Shown here piece after piece: positions 38,001-47,651 of a stretch of 64,000 bases of DNA; position 1 is the stretch's first letter, and each line of letters starts with the position of its first letter. The translations under genes were made by a program, and so were the position numbers. The DNA is from Nageia nagi. Its lineage: Eukaryota > Pinophyta. The stretch covers positions 112,530,001 through 112,594,000 of the forward strand of contig JBITNC010000001.1 of NCBI GenBank assembly GCA_050084985.1. The letters run 5' to 3'. The notes beneath the pieces were generated by a model. The model did no database searches. It was not told the DNA's origin and saw nothing but the letters and a program-made list of their open reading frames with translations.

Positions 38001-39860
38001 AAGTTGGACCTAGTGGATTTGGTTCTTATGATGATTTTGATAGCTTATGTAATTTGGATGCTAATCACCTGATCATGCATTGATGCAACTTAAATGTACC
38101 CACTCAAGCTTTCAATGGGAATACTCCTTGTGCATTTTTACCCATCTAGCTTATCATAGGAATCACTTCATTACTTTTGATATAAAAATTATCATTTCTT
38201 ATATCATATCTTTTGTTTATGATTACATTTTTTTTCTTACTATTTAGTTAAACAATCAAGTTTTATTCACTATTTACATTATCATTTATCTTCTTCATCT
38301 ATCTCACTCTCATTTAGTGACCAATCACCTCGTACCCCTTCATATGCTCTCCCCTTTATTCTCTATCTTGCCATCATTTTTATCTGTTAGAGAATCCTAG
38401 TCAAGTCTTGATATTCTCTTCTATCCCACCTAATCATAATCATAGATTGAACCCTCTTCGATGATCTTTATCCTAACCTTCCTTAGGATTCTCTTCACCA
38501 TCACATTCATGCTTGCATCATTCAACATTCCTATCTCAAACTATAGATCACCCTTCATCATAACATTATGAGCACCCAAACTCCTTGTATCCCTCGTTGC
38601 TATGATATCCTATTCATTTATTAGCTAGATAATGCATACCATTTATGCATCTTCCTAGCCCTTTTTTGTCAACCCTATTGGATGTGGAAGATCATACTAT
38701 ACTATTCATGAAACCATTTTGTCTTCTATTTCTTGCACTTTATGTGTCCTTTAATGCTTCATCTTAAGAAGCATTATCACTCGTATACCATCATGTTTAC
38801 ACTTTAGTGACACTACCTACATTGGGACTATGTCTTCCATAATTGATTGATCTGTGAAGAATACTAGTGGGTGTTTTATCTATATTTCAACATCATGTAC
38901 CACTTTAACTTGATCACACATGACCCTATTCAACCAACTAAGCTCACCTACCAACCAACCAATATCACTCCCTTCTAAGCTTGAGAGTTCTGACTATAGC
39001 TCTCCTAGTCTTATCGATGCTTCAACATAGTCTCTATCATCATATTACATTTTGGCTATCCACTAGGCTTATCAGTAGAAATTTAGTCATAGTGAGTATT
39101 GGAATTTCTATGTGTTTGTATTTATCTTTTATTTTGCTATCCACTCAATCATGTTGATGGAATCCTTTTTATCAATATCAATGCATATATTTTGCTTCCT
39201 TCTAATTCTTGTCAATTTGTTAGATTATCATTATTTTAGTCTTTCACATTTTATCATCTATTGTGCATTCAATTTATCATATCTTTGACCATTTTGGTCA
39301 TTTTTATCCATAGTATATTTATAATTTTAATCAACCAATTTATCTTAATCATTTTACATTTTATTATCATTTATCCTTTCATCAGACAATTTATCATGTT
39401 TGTGTTATTTTTCATCACTTGTCTTTTTTTTCATCATTTTATAATTATGATTTATATTTATCATTTTAACAATTAATTTGGCTTAATCACTTTATCAATT
39501 TTATCATTGTCATTCATTAATTTATCATCTTTTTTATCTTGCAATCACTTGTTTGCTACATCATCGATGGGATAATGTCATTTTTATGTCATTTGTATTA
39601 AATCATTTTTTGATCACTTAATCTTATGTTTTTATCACATCTTTGAGCTTATCATATATTTAATCAATCACTTTTTTTTATCTTATCATCATCTCCAATC
39701 GTGGGCTTTGTTAGCCTATGCTTTCCTTTTTATCCTCTCAACTACTAGGGCAATGTAGAATCACTTACCCTTTAAGTGGTAGGGCATAGTGGAGACAATT
39801 TATCCTTATCCTTACCTTCAACTACTGAGGCAAGGTAGAATCATTTAAAATCTTTAAAAA
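35077..39860 (+). other. Pyrimidine-rich, strand-asymmetric tract
   Basis: For nearly 5 kb the plus strand is dominated by T and C, with CAT/TCA/ATC words (for example 39,260-39,560, almost all 'ttatcatttt' variants). The many short plus-strand ORFs here are by-products of the scarcity of A and G, since stop codons need both. I see no protein domain. The bias suggests expansion of simple sequence within the element. Confidence 0.6.
35870..36210 (+). repeat. ~60-bp degenerate tandem repeat
   Basis: Units sharing TGTGACATGTATCCTCAT-like cores occur near 35,875, 35,942, 36,006, 36,070, 36,126 and 36,186. Similar isolated units lie near 35,177, 35,286 and 35,375. The spacing of 55-67 bases and the ordered similarity show a decayed tandem array. 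Confidence 0.7.
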
Positions 39861-40281
39861 AATTAGCATACATAAACAAACATAAAAACAAAAATAGAAT
39901 CTTGGATTTTTCATACTTTGTTATCATCCATAATTTGCCCTTTGTCTCAACTTGACATTATAGAAGGATTTCAAAAGCTATGGTAAGTAGATTAAGACCC
40001 CTCTCTATTTATCACTCATCTTGTATCATTAGTTTTAGATCACTATATTTGGAGTTGATACTTAGTGATTTTCCACCTTTTAATGTCATCCTACCTTTTT
40101 CGAGTACATGGGCATCACTAGTCACTCATCTCCTTTCACCACATAATATCTAGTTATGTATTCATATATGTTTTCTTTATCATCCCTTACATATGTATAA
40201 TCACTTATGGTATTGGTTGCTGGTCATTATCTTCTAGTCTATTTGTCATATTTATTTCATTTTGATCATGGATTTACATTT

Positions 40282-40785
40282 GGAAAATATATTAGACTGA
40301 GTTTTGTTTAATACATTTTCAATCATAAATATAAATTTGGAAAATACATTAGACTTAGTCATGTATAATGTGTTTTCGATCATTTACTTGAAAAATATAT
40401 TAGATTAAGTCTTATCTAATATATTTTCGATCATAATTACATATTTAAAAAATGTATTAAATTGATCCCTATTTAATATGTTTTTGATCATAATTATTTA
40501 TTTGAAAAATATATTAGACTTAGTCATGTCTAATATATTTTCAATAAGTATTACTTATTTGAAAAATACAATTGAACTTAGTCTTGCTTTTTTGTATTTT
40601 CAATCATAATTATACACTTAAAATTGCAATTTAACTTAGTCATGCTAATTGTAATTTAATCATAATCATTTGAAAAATTTAATTGAACTTACTCATGTTT
40701 AATAATGTTTTTGAATATGTTCATTTATAGGAAAAATTACAATTAAACTTAGTAATATTTGTTGTTTTTTGAACCAGGCTTAATT
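40282..40785 (+). repeat. Array of nine hairpin units, right copy
   Basis: The units correspond in order to the left array at 31,342-31,822 (about 40,282, 40,339, 40,390, 40,446, 40,504, 40,561, 40,619, 40,671 and 40,731). Unit 5 has a 14-bp perfect stem (AAAATATATTAGAC) around TTAGTCAT. Several stems differ from their left-array partner at both sides of a pair, but some units (for example unit 9) have decayed. Confidence 0.85.
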
Positions 40786-40802
40786 AATCAAAATTTGCAA
40801 AT

Positions 40803-41390
40803 GGATTGCCATACCTTCTTCTAGAACTCCCATGATCCTGCATGCTAGGAGAATTATGGAAAACATTACAAATTTTGGCTTTACACCTAACTATCACATC
40901 TACTTAAAAAAGAGTCTCCATAGATACTTTTTAGAAAATCCTTTTTTTTGTATCCTACAATCATTAAAATCCATGAGATTGCATTTCAATGAGATATTTT
41001 TTCAAATAATACATGGGCCCTTTTTATCAATCTATTTTATGCACATCATATGATCTTTGTATTCTATGAAACAGTTTCTAAATTTTGCATACATGGCTAT
41101 CAAGGCACTCACAACCATAACTTTTGACGAAAAACATTTTTTAAGTACTCTTGGATGGATACCCATATCTTCTTCTAGAGATTCCATGGTTCCACATATT
41201 GGAATATTTATGGAAAAGATTGCAAAGTTTAGCATTACACCTAATAATCATATATGCTTACAAGAATCTAGATCCTTTTTAGAAAACCTAATTTTTGCAT
41301 ACCCTACAATCATTGCACTTCATGAGACTAAATTTTGATAAGGCATTTTATCAATCAATTCATGAACCCTTTCAATGTATCAAACAAGGG
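40803..41390 (-). pseudogene. PPR protein pseudogene fragments
   Basis: The minus strand shows pieces of a plant pentatricopeptide-repeat protein, the organelle RNA-binding family, in two tandem units. The right unit (41,032-41,390) has 'MPYQNLVS', a 'MIVGYAK' stretch, then 'GTMESLEEDMGIHPRVLK' and 'SALIAMYAKF', all characteristic of PLS-type repeats. The left unit (40,803-41,031) repeats 'GVKPKFVMFS' and 'GVLEEGMAIH'. Stops and frameshifts are frequent, so no protein could be made. A related scrap is at 55,925-56,030. Confidence 0.75.
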
Positions 41391-41399
41391 AACTTGAAT

Positions 41400-42100
41400 T
41401 CTACTTAGCCTTTGCTGGAGATCTCTCTTATCCTCTCGTGATCCTCTATGAGAATAAAACTCATTGGCCCTCTTGCCCAAAAACTCTAGGTACAAGGAAA
41501 ATGTCACATCACTCTTGAATTTTGGTAAATTCAATTAGTACTCTTGGTACATTCAAATGAGCTCAAGGGGTGAGATCAAGCTCATCCCATTATCCTCGCT
41601 GGGTGAAAAACATGGGCTTCTTAGGATGTGATAGGAGTGGAGGTATCATGACCACTTTCGATGCATCCCTAAAAAACCTCTCCATCATCAAATCTCTAGT
41701 ATATCTCATCCTAAATAATGAATATTCCCCATCCTCTACCATTAGGGAAAATCTAGATTTCTAGAACATTGGTTTTGCTTGATCAAACCCTAGGCCTCTA
41801 GATCTATGTAAGGATGCTTCTTCCCCTCCTAGTTCTTTCTTGAGAGTCTTATGCAGGGATGCTTCTTCTCCTTTAGGCTCTCTCTCACGAGTAGAAGTGG
41901 ATCTTTGAGTATGGGGTGTTCTAAGGCTTCCTCCATCCCCAATGTCCTTCTTCTTCACTTCTTTCCTAGTCGCGCATTCATTTTGTTATTGCATTTGCTC
42001 CACAATTGTCTTCATCATATTTAGTAGGTAATCAAATCTCTTTTTAGCTAGATCCTCAAGTGGATTCTCCCTTTCCCAAGGAAAATGTTAGCGACTAACC
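41400..42100 (-). pseudogene. Gag-like retroelement fragment
   Basis: The minus strand has an interrupted frame rich in charged residues. It includes 'NPLEDLAKKRFDYLLNMMK' near 42,070, a Lys/Glu-rich stretch with two copies of 'EEASLH' (41,761-41,958), and a later segment with 'RYTRDLMMERFFRD'. This composition is typical of the linker region of plant retroelement gag proteins, but I see no zinc knuckle or full gag domain. The family is not recognised. Confidence 0.35.
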
Positions 42101-42329
42101 CATAACTAAATGGCTAAAATTCAAGATTTCAAATTTGGATTTTCCTATGAAGGCAAGTCCAACTTTCGACATGTTCACCTTGATTTTATTTATTTTTTTA
42201 ATTTTTTGGAAAAGTATGTCATCTTGCTAATGATTTTTTAGTGGGTATGCCTTTATTTACAATAGGTTTGACCTATTATACACCTTGAAATTATATATTA
42301 AAAAAGTACAATCAATATTTTATGTATTT

Positions 42330-42830
42330 TTTCAGTATGACAAGGAGAAGTTGATGGAACTCTAAAAGCAATTCGATAGAATGATAAGAATAAGTTGTTG
42401 GCATGCTAAAAGGGACTTGGTGACACACCATGAGGGTCTTCATGATACTCAAATAGGTTCTTGATAGTATGCCAAGAGGGTCTTCATGGTAGACCAAGAG
42501 AGTAGTGACATAATGCCATGAAAGAATCAACATGTTGACAATAGTTCAATGGAATGCTAACATAATATTTTTGGTATTCCATCATGTGATTTTTGGTATT
42601 TTCTCATGAGATTCTTGTCATTCCATCATCCTTCATTTGGCATTCCATTAAATATTCTTGTTGTTTCATCATGAGTTTCTTGGCTTTTCATCATGAGATT
42701 CTCTTCATTTCATCATTAGATCATTATCAATTCATCATGAGAACTTCAATATTTCATAATGATAATTGTCATTCCATAATAAGATTTATGTTGTTCTTTC
42801 ATAAGAACTACTATTTGCCTTATGTTTATA
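42330..42830. repeat. Inverted minisatellite (two opposed ~24-bp repeat arrays)
   Basis: From about 42,590 the plus strand repeats variants of TTCCATCATGAGATTCTTG roughly every 24 bases. From about 42,340 to 42,540 the same unit is present in the opposite orientation (for example 'ccaagagggtcttcatgg'). The arrays face each other across a switch point near 42,560. Both small ORFs (42,312-42,533 minus and 42,593-42,850 plus) are readings of the repeat. Confidence 0.7.
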
Positions 42831-43163
42831 ATTTTTTTCCCTTTTTCTAACAATAATAACATAGTTCAAAATTGGTCATTCTATTTTCTAACAGGTTTCA
42901 AAATTGATCACTTTCCTATTAAAAATCATTTTTAAGGGGGAGGTTTTAAATTTTTCTTGCCTTTCCTCATGCACCCTTCTTCTCCATGTGCATAATTTGA
43001 TTCATTCATCCAACTTGATCAACCTAGATCTCTTTGTTATCTCCATGCATCCTCCTTAGATCTAGTTCATGGTGCCATGGTACACTTCTTCCCCTTTTGT
43101 TGTTGGTAAACCTTCTCAGTTGATTGCATTCAGTGTTCCTCCCACAAGATGGCAGGATTATAC

Positions 43164-43174
43164 CTCTAATACCA
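43164..43174 (-). other. Possible primer-binding site of an old element
   Basis: On the minus strand this reads TGGTATTAGAG, one base from the initiator-Met primer-binding sequence used by Copia elements. It is preceded by sequence that could be an LTR ending near 43,176. I could not find a matching second LTR, and the downstream minus-strand DNA shows no clear gag. Confidence 0.25.
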
Positions 43175-43699
43175 TTGTGATGTTTCCAAATTATTCTTAT
43201 TCCAAATTATAAGTAAAGAAAGAAATAATTCATGAAATGTGCAATAACACAATCAAACAATACAATAAAATATCCAATACATAAGTTAAAATGGGATAAT
43301 AATGCCAACATCTCAATATTAAGCAATAATGGAGTACGATACAACCAATATCACCCAAGAGGACTAACGTCTGACCTAATCTAGGGCACAACACTCTCCA
43401 AATGTTGTAGTCACACTACTAAGGCCTTCAACTCCTAAATCTAAGATGCAAGACTAGATTGACTAAGGGTTTTCATCCTTAGCCAAGATATAGAGAGGGC
43501 TATGTCCCACTAAACCCTTCCCACATAGTGTTTCTATCCAACAAGAGGCCCAATAGATGGCATTACCACTCATAATATATAAAATATTTAATATGCTTAA
43601 TGATACCCCCTCACTCTTGCACCAACAAGATACATAAGGATTCCTCAAGATTAGTTGCCAACATACTCACCTAGGAGATGTCATGTTTGGCATCCCACC

Positions 43700-43837
43700 T
43701 CATGCCTCAAGATCACACCAATCCATGCACTCACCCTCTAATCATGCATTGGGCCTTAGAATCTTAGCAAGGGATTCCATTGGTAGGATAAAGAGTCTTC
43801 AAATGCAGTATTTTGATGAGCAAGCCAATCCTCTCCA
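43700..43837 (+). mobile_element. LINE endonuclease fragment, upstream of Copia insertion
   Basis: A plus-strand frame here ('GRIKSLQMQYFDEQANPL') runs up to the Copia insertion point and carries on in the same sense at 52,475 beyond it. The two halves together resemble the middle of a LINE apurinic-type endonuclease domain. How far it extends to the left is unclear. Confidence 0.6.
43833..43837. repeat. Target-site duplication CTCCA (left)
   Basis: CTCCA directly before the left LTR equals CTCCA at 52,475-52,479 directly after the right LTR. Five bases is the usual length for Copia integration. Confidence 0.95.
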
Positions 43838-44345
43838 TGAAGGATTTGAACTAGATCTAAACAAATCCTCTAGGACCTTAGACTAGGAAACTCAAGTGTA
43901 CACAAGATAACACATCTATAATTCTAAGAACATCATTCACACAATATGACACCAATATAATGTGGTTCCTCCCTCCTTGGGAGTACATCCACAACTAGCT
44001 CTCTTATTCTCAAATCTATGTCTCTCTTACAACTATTCTCTAGCTCTCTCCTACACAACCAAGTAGAGTAATCTTACTCAAAACTTAGATATGTTTACAT
44101 GAGGAGAGGCCCTCTATTTATAGGTTGAGAGCACCTCCCTAACCTTCCTTTAACCCAAGGGTAAGGTTAGGGTTACATTAAATGTACCACCAAACTTCAA
44201 CCTACCAACTAACTCCTTTGGTAAAGTCAAAGTCTATACATTAAAGAATTCTATTAATCTCTTAAGGTATCTACATACCCTTAAGTGATTAATTGAATTT
44301 ACAAGGAGTTTAGATATTCACAATATTTCATTACAAATTCTAACA
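43838..44345 (-). repeat. Copia 3' LTR
   Basis: 508 bp, equal in length and, in my reading, in sequence to 51,967-52,474. The ends on the plus strand are TGAAGG...TAACA. A TATA-box-like CTATAAATAGAG lies on the minus strand at 44,112-44,124. Confidence 0.97.
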
Positions 44346-44356
44346 CTCCCCCTTAA
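44346..44356 (-). other. Polypurine tract
   Basis: On the minus strand this reads TTAAGGGGGAG immediately before the 3' LTR. That is the standard position of the plus-strand DNA primer in LTR retrotransposons. Confidence 0.85.
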
Positions 44357-44831
44357 TGCAATATTGGGATAGAGCGTAGAAGAGAGAAGAGAGAGAGTAA
44401 GAGAGAGTTCTCCTCCATAGAGATACAAGTGGAGATGAGAACTTTTACATATTTTGAGAATCTTTTTGAGAACTAGTATGAGACTCACTACATTACCATT
44501 TGACAAAAATGGTTTACAATACAATCATTAACCACAACTGGTTTCACTGTACATAGTAGTCGATCAACTTTAAGCTGACATGTGAGTCTCCATGAGCTTG
44601 CTTTCACAAGGTGAGTAACCTGCATTTCTAAAGAAGATCCTGCATGCTACAAGCAACTCATGAACAAAATCAGTTAGATGCATCATATATTCAAATAAGA
44701 GAATCAAATAATGCCATCTTATAAATAACTGATCAATGGTGCACTATAAGCCATCACAGAGATGCCAAGCCATCACTCATAGTCACCTGTTGTATATAGA
44801 CATGTGTTGATTTTAAAATAGAGCATAAAAT

Positions 44832-45121
44832 TGTACAACGAGTTTCTCACGCAGAGCAAACTCACCACGGAGGTATAGAATGTACAAGTTCGTCACGCAG
44901 AGCGAACTTACCACGGAGGTATATTAAATTACATGCTCAAAATTTGTACAATAAGTTTCTCACGCAGAGCAAACTCACCACGGAGGTATAAAATGTACAA
45001 CAAGTTTGTCACGCAGAGCAAACTTACCACTGAGGTATAAAATAATCAACACTCTATAACAACAATTGTACAACAAGTTTGTCACGTAGAGCAAACTTAC
45101 CACGGAGGTCTAGAATGTACA
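44832..45121 (-). repeat. Five ~50-bp repeats in the Copia 3' untranslated region
   Basis: Units start TGTACAA and contain CACGCAGAGC and CCACGGAGGT, at 44,832, 44,881, 44,945, 44,994 and 45,067, with two short spacers. They lie between the RNase H stop codon and the polypurine tract. Two subtypes alternate (CTCACC against CTTACC in the core), pointing to amplification by unequal exchange or template switching. Confidence 0.9.
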
Positions 45122-45122
45122 A

Positions 45123-47651
45123 TCAAAAAAGGCCTCTAAGAGGTGAAGTTGTCATCACTAACAAAAGTTTAAACTTCACCCCCCTTGAGGGCAACTTCAC
45201 CAACCCTAGAGAATCCCTAAGCTTGCAGAACTGAGCTTCAGGAAGGGGCTTGGTGAACAAATCAGCGGAGTTGTCAGTAGATGGACAATACTGCAAGTGT
45301 ATGATGTCATCTAGAACCTTCTCCCTGATAAAATGAGCTTGGATTTCTACATGTTTGGTTCGCTGATGGAACACAGGATTCTTAGCCAAAGAGATAGCCG
45401 ATTGATTATCTGACGAAATAAGAGATGGGCCATTTTGCTTATACCCAATTTCATTCAGAAGATGTCTTAGCCAAATAGCTTCTTGGGCGGCAACAGACAT
45501 GGCTCGATATTCAGCTTCGGTGGTAGAAAGAGTCACAGTAGGTTGCTTCTTGGAAGCCCAAGAGATAGCACCTGAACCAATGCTAAACACATATGCAGAG
45601 GTTGATTTTCTATCATCTCTATCTCCCCCATAATCAGAATCTGAGAACCCTGAGAGAACAATTGAGGGCACTTTGGAATACTTAAGAGCAAGATCCTTTG
45701 TCCCTACGACATACCTCAAGATTTGCTTAACAGCATTGAGGTGTTCAACATATGGTTTTTGCATGAATCGTGCCATGAGATTCACTGCAAAGGCAATATC
45801 AGGACGAGAGATAGTCAGATACAGAAGACTACCAATCAATTGTCTATAAGCTGTAGCATCAGCCAACTGAGAATCTGAGCTCAGTGATACAATGATTCCA
45901 GGAGAAACAGGTATTGCAGCATATTTACACTCTGCCATTCCAAACTTTTGCAAGATGTCTGAGATATACTTAGATTGACTAAGATAAGTACAATCTTTAT
46001 GTTGGTATACTTGCATCCCAAGATAGTAATGCAATAGACCTAGATCAGTCATTTCAAATGTTGCCTTGAGTTTGGAGATGCACTCTTGGATGATTTCAAT
46101 ATTATTGCCTGTTATGAGAAGATCATCCACATAAAGGAGAATTATGACCACATCTTGTCCTTGATTGAGTACATATAGATCTGAATCTGAGAAGCACTTG
46201 GAAAAACCAATATCTGCAAAGAATCCTGAAATTTTCTTATACCATGCTCTAGGTGCTTGCTTAAGTCCATACAAAGACTTCTTTAGTTTACACACAAGAG
46301 ACTCTTTTCCTTCTGGAATAAATCCTTCTGGTTGATTCATGTAGATTTCAACATCTAAGTCACCATTGAGAAATGCACTTTTGACATCAAGTTGAAAAGC
46401 TTTCCATCCTTGAGCTGCAGAAAGAGCAAGAATTATTCTGACAGTAGGCATCTTGGCTACAGGAGCAAAGGTTTCCTCATAATCAATACCATATTTCTGA
46501 GCGAATCCTTTGGCTACTAACCTTGCCTTGTATTTTTCAATTTTTCCATCAGAATTGTACTTGACTTTTTATATCCATTTATTGCCAATCACATTTTTCT
46601 CATTGGGATAAGGAACCAAATCCCAAGTTTCATTTTTCATGAGAGCCTCATACTCAACTTTCATAGCTTCCATCCAACACTCTTGCTTGGAAGCTTCTTT
46701 GAAGGTTGATGGCTCATGCATATTATCAATTTTGGCAAATAAGGATTTATTCAAGGTCATACTTCTTGTAATTCTCTGTGCCGGAGAATTTTGCTCTTGT
46801 GGTGACTTCTCTACATGCTCATCCAACCAGTTAGGTGCAGGCGAAGAATCATCTGTATCAGACACTTCAGCATGAGAGGTCGTATCCTCAGAAAGTTCAT
46901 TGAACTTAACATCCCTAGAAACAAAGACTATTTTCTGGGATGAAGAGTAAAGCCTGTAACCTCTATGCTGATTATCATATCCCACAAAGATGCATTTTTC
47001 TGATTGTTTATCTAGCTTCTTTCTTTTCTCTAAGGTAATGAAGGCAAATGCATCACAACCGAAGATTCTGAAGTGTGAGAGGTTAGGTTTCTTTCCTGTC
47101 CATGCTTCATATGGAGTTTTACCTTCAACTGCCTTAGTAGGACACCTATTTAGGGTGTGAATAGCAGTGTGAACAGCTTCGCCCCATAAGAAACTAGGAA
47201 GGTTACCCAACATGCATCTTGCCATTTCCATAATCGTGTGATTCTTCCTTTCAGCAACTCCATTTTGCTGAGGGGTGTATGGGATTGTGAATTGTCGCTT
47301 AATCCTGTGTTTAACACAAAAGTCGTTAAACTCATTGCTATTATATTCACCCCCATTGTCTGATCTCAGCATTTTGATCTTAAAATCAGTTTGATTTTCA
47401 ACAAGTGCCTTGAAGTCTTGAAACCTGTCAAAAGTTTGATCCTTGTGCTCAAGTAGATAACCAAATGTCATCCTACTGAAGTCATCAATGAAGGTCAGAA
47501 CATAAGAAGCTCCACCTAGTGACTTAGTCTGAAAAGGACCCATCAAATCTGAATGCACAAGCTGAAGAGGACAAGTAGCCCGAGTTGCCTTATCTTTTTC
47601 AAACTTTTGCCTATGCATCTTCCCTAGAATGCACCACAATATAAAGGTCAT
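45123..47651 (-). pseudogene. pol: Copia pol: integrase, reverse transcriptase, RNase H (one stop, 5' deletion)
   Basis: One reading frame runs from 47,651 to 45,123 with a single TAA at 46,569-46,571. The first part has the integrase catalytic core: D35 (HSDLMGPF), D98 (SDNGGEY) and E134 (VAERKN), the correct 35-residue spacing, then the Copia C-terminal motif 'KTPYEAW' and an acidic linker. After the stop come reverse-transcriptase motifs 'QLDVKSAFLNG' and YVDD (at about 46,122-46,133), then RNase H with 'STTEAEYRA' and 'SSDNQSAISLAKNP'. The usual zinc-binding pre-integrase segment is absent, because the frame begins inside it at 'CILGKMH'. The protein would normally copy and integrate the element in the nucleus; this copy cannot make a complete one. 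Confidence 0.93.

Larger units (their letters stand above)
31083..40802. mobile_element. Putative large decayed retroelement with terminal hairpin arrays
   Basis: The left edge is the exact end of a duplicated host segment and starts with TG. A ~540-base segment at 31,320-31,855 recurs in direct orientation at 40,258-40,802, as LTRs would. A possible primer-binding-like stretch (TTTGGCATGCCTAGTGGGAC) occurs near 32,917. No integrase, reverse transcriptase or protease motif is visible between, so it would be a non-autonomous, LARD-like element or a strongly decayed one. The right copy lacks the first ~240 bases of the left one and is cut at 40,802, and the interrupted host flank does not resume afterwards. 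The right boundary is therefore uncertain. Confidence 0.45.

Noticed and set aside
44158-44175. Telomere-like TAAGGTTAGGGTTA in the Copia LTRs
   Set aside because: Only one to two degenerate units, present identically in both LTRs as part of the LTR sequence.
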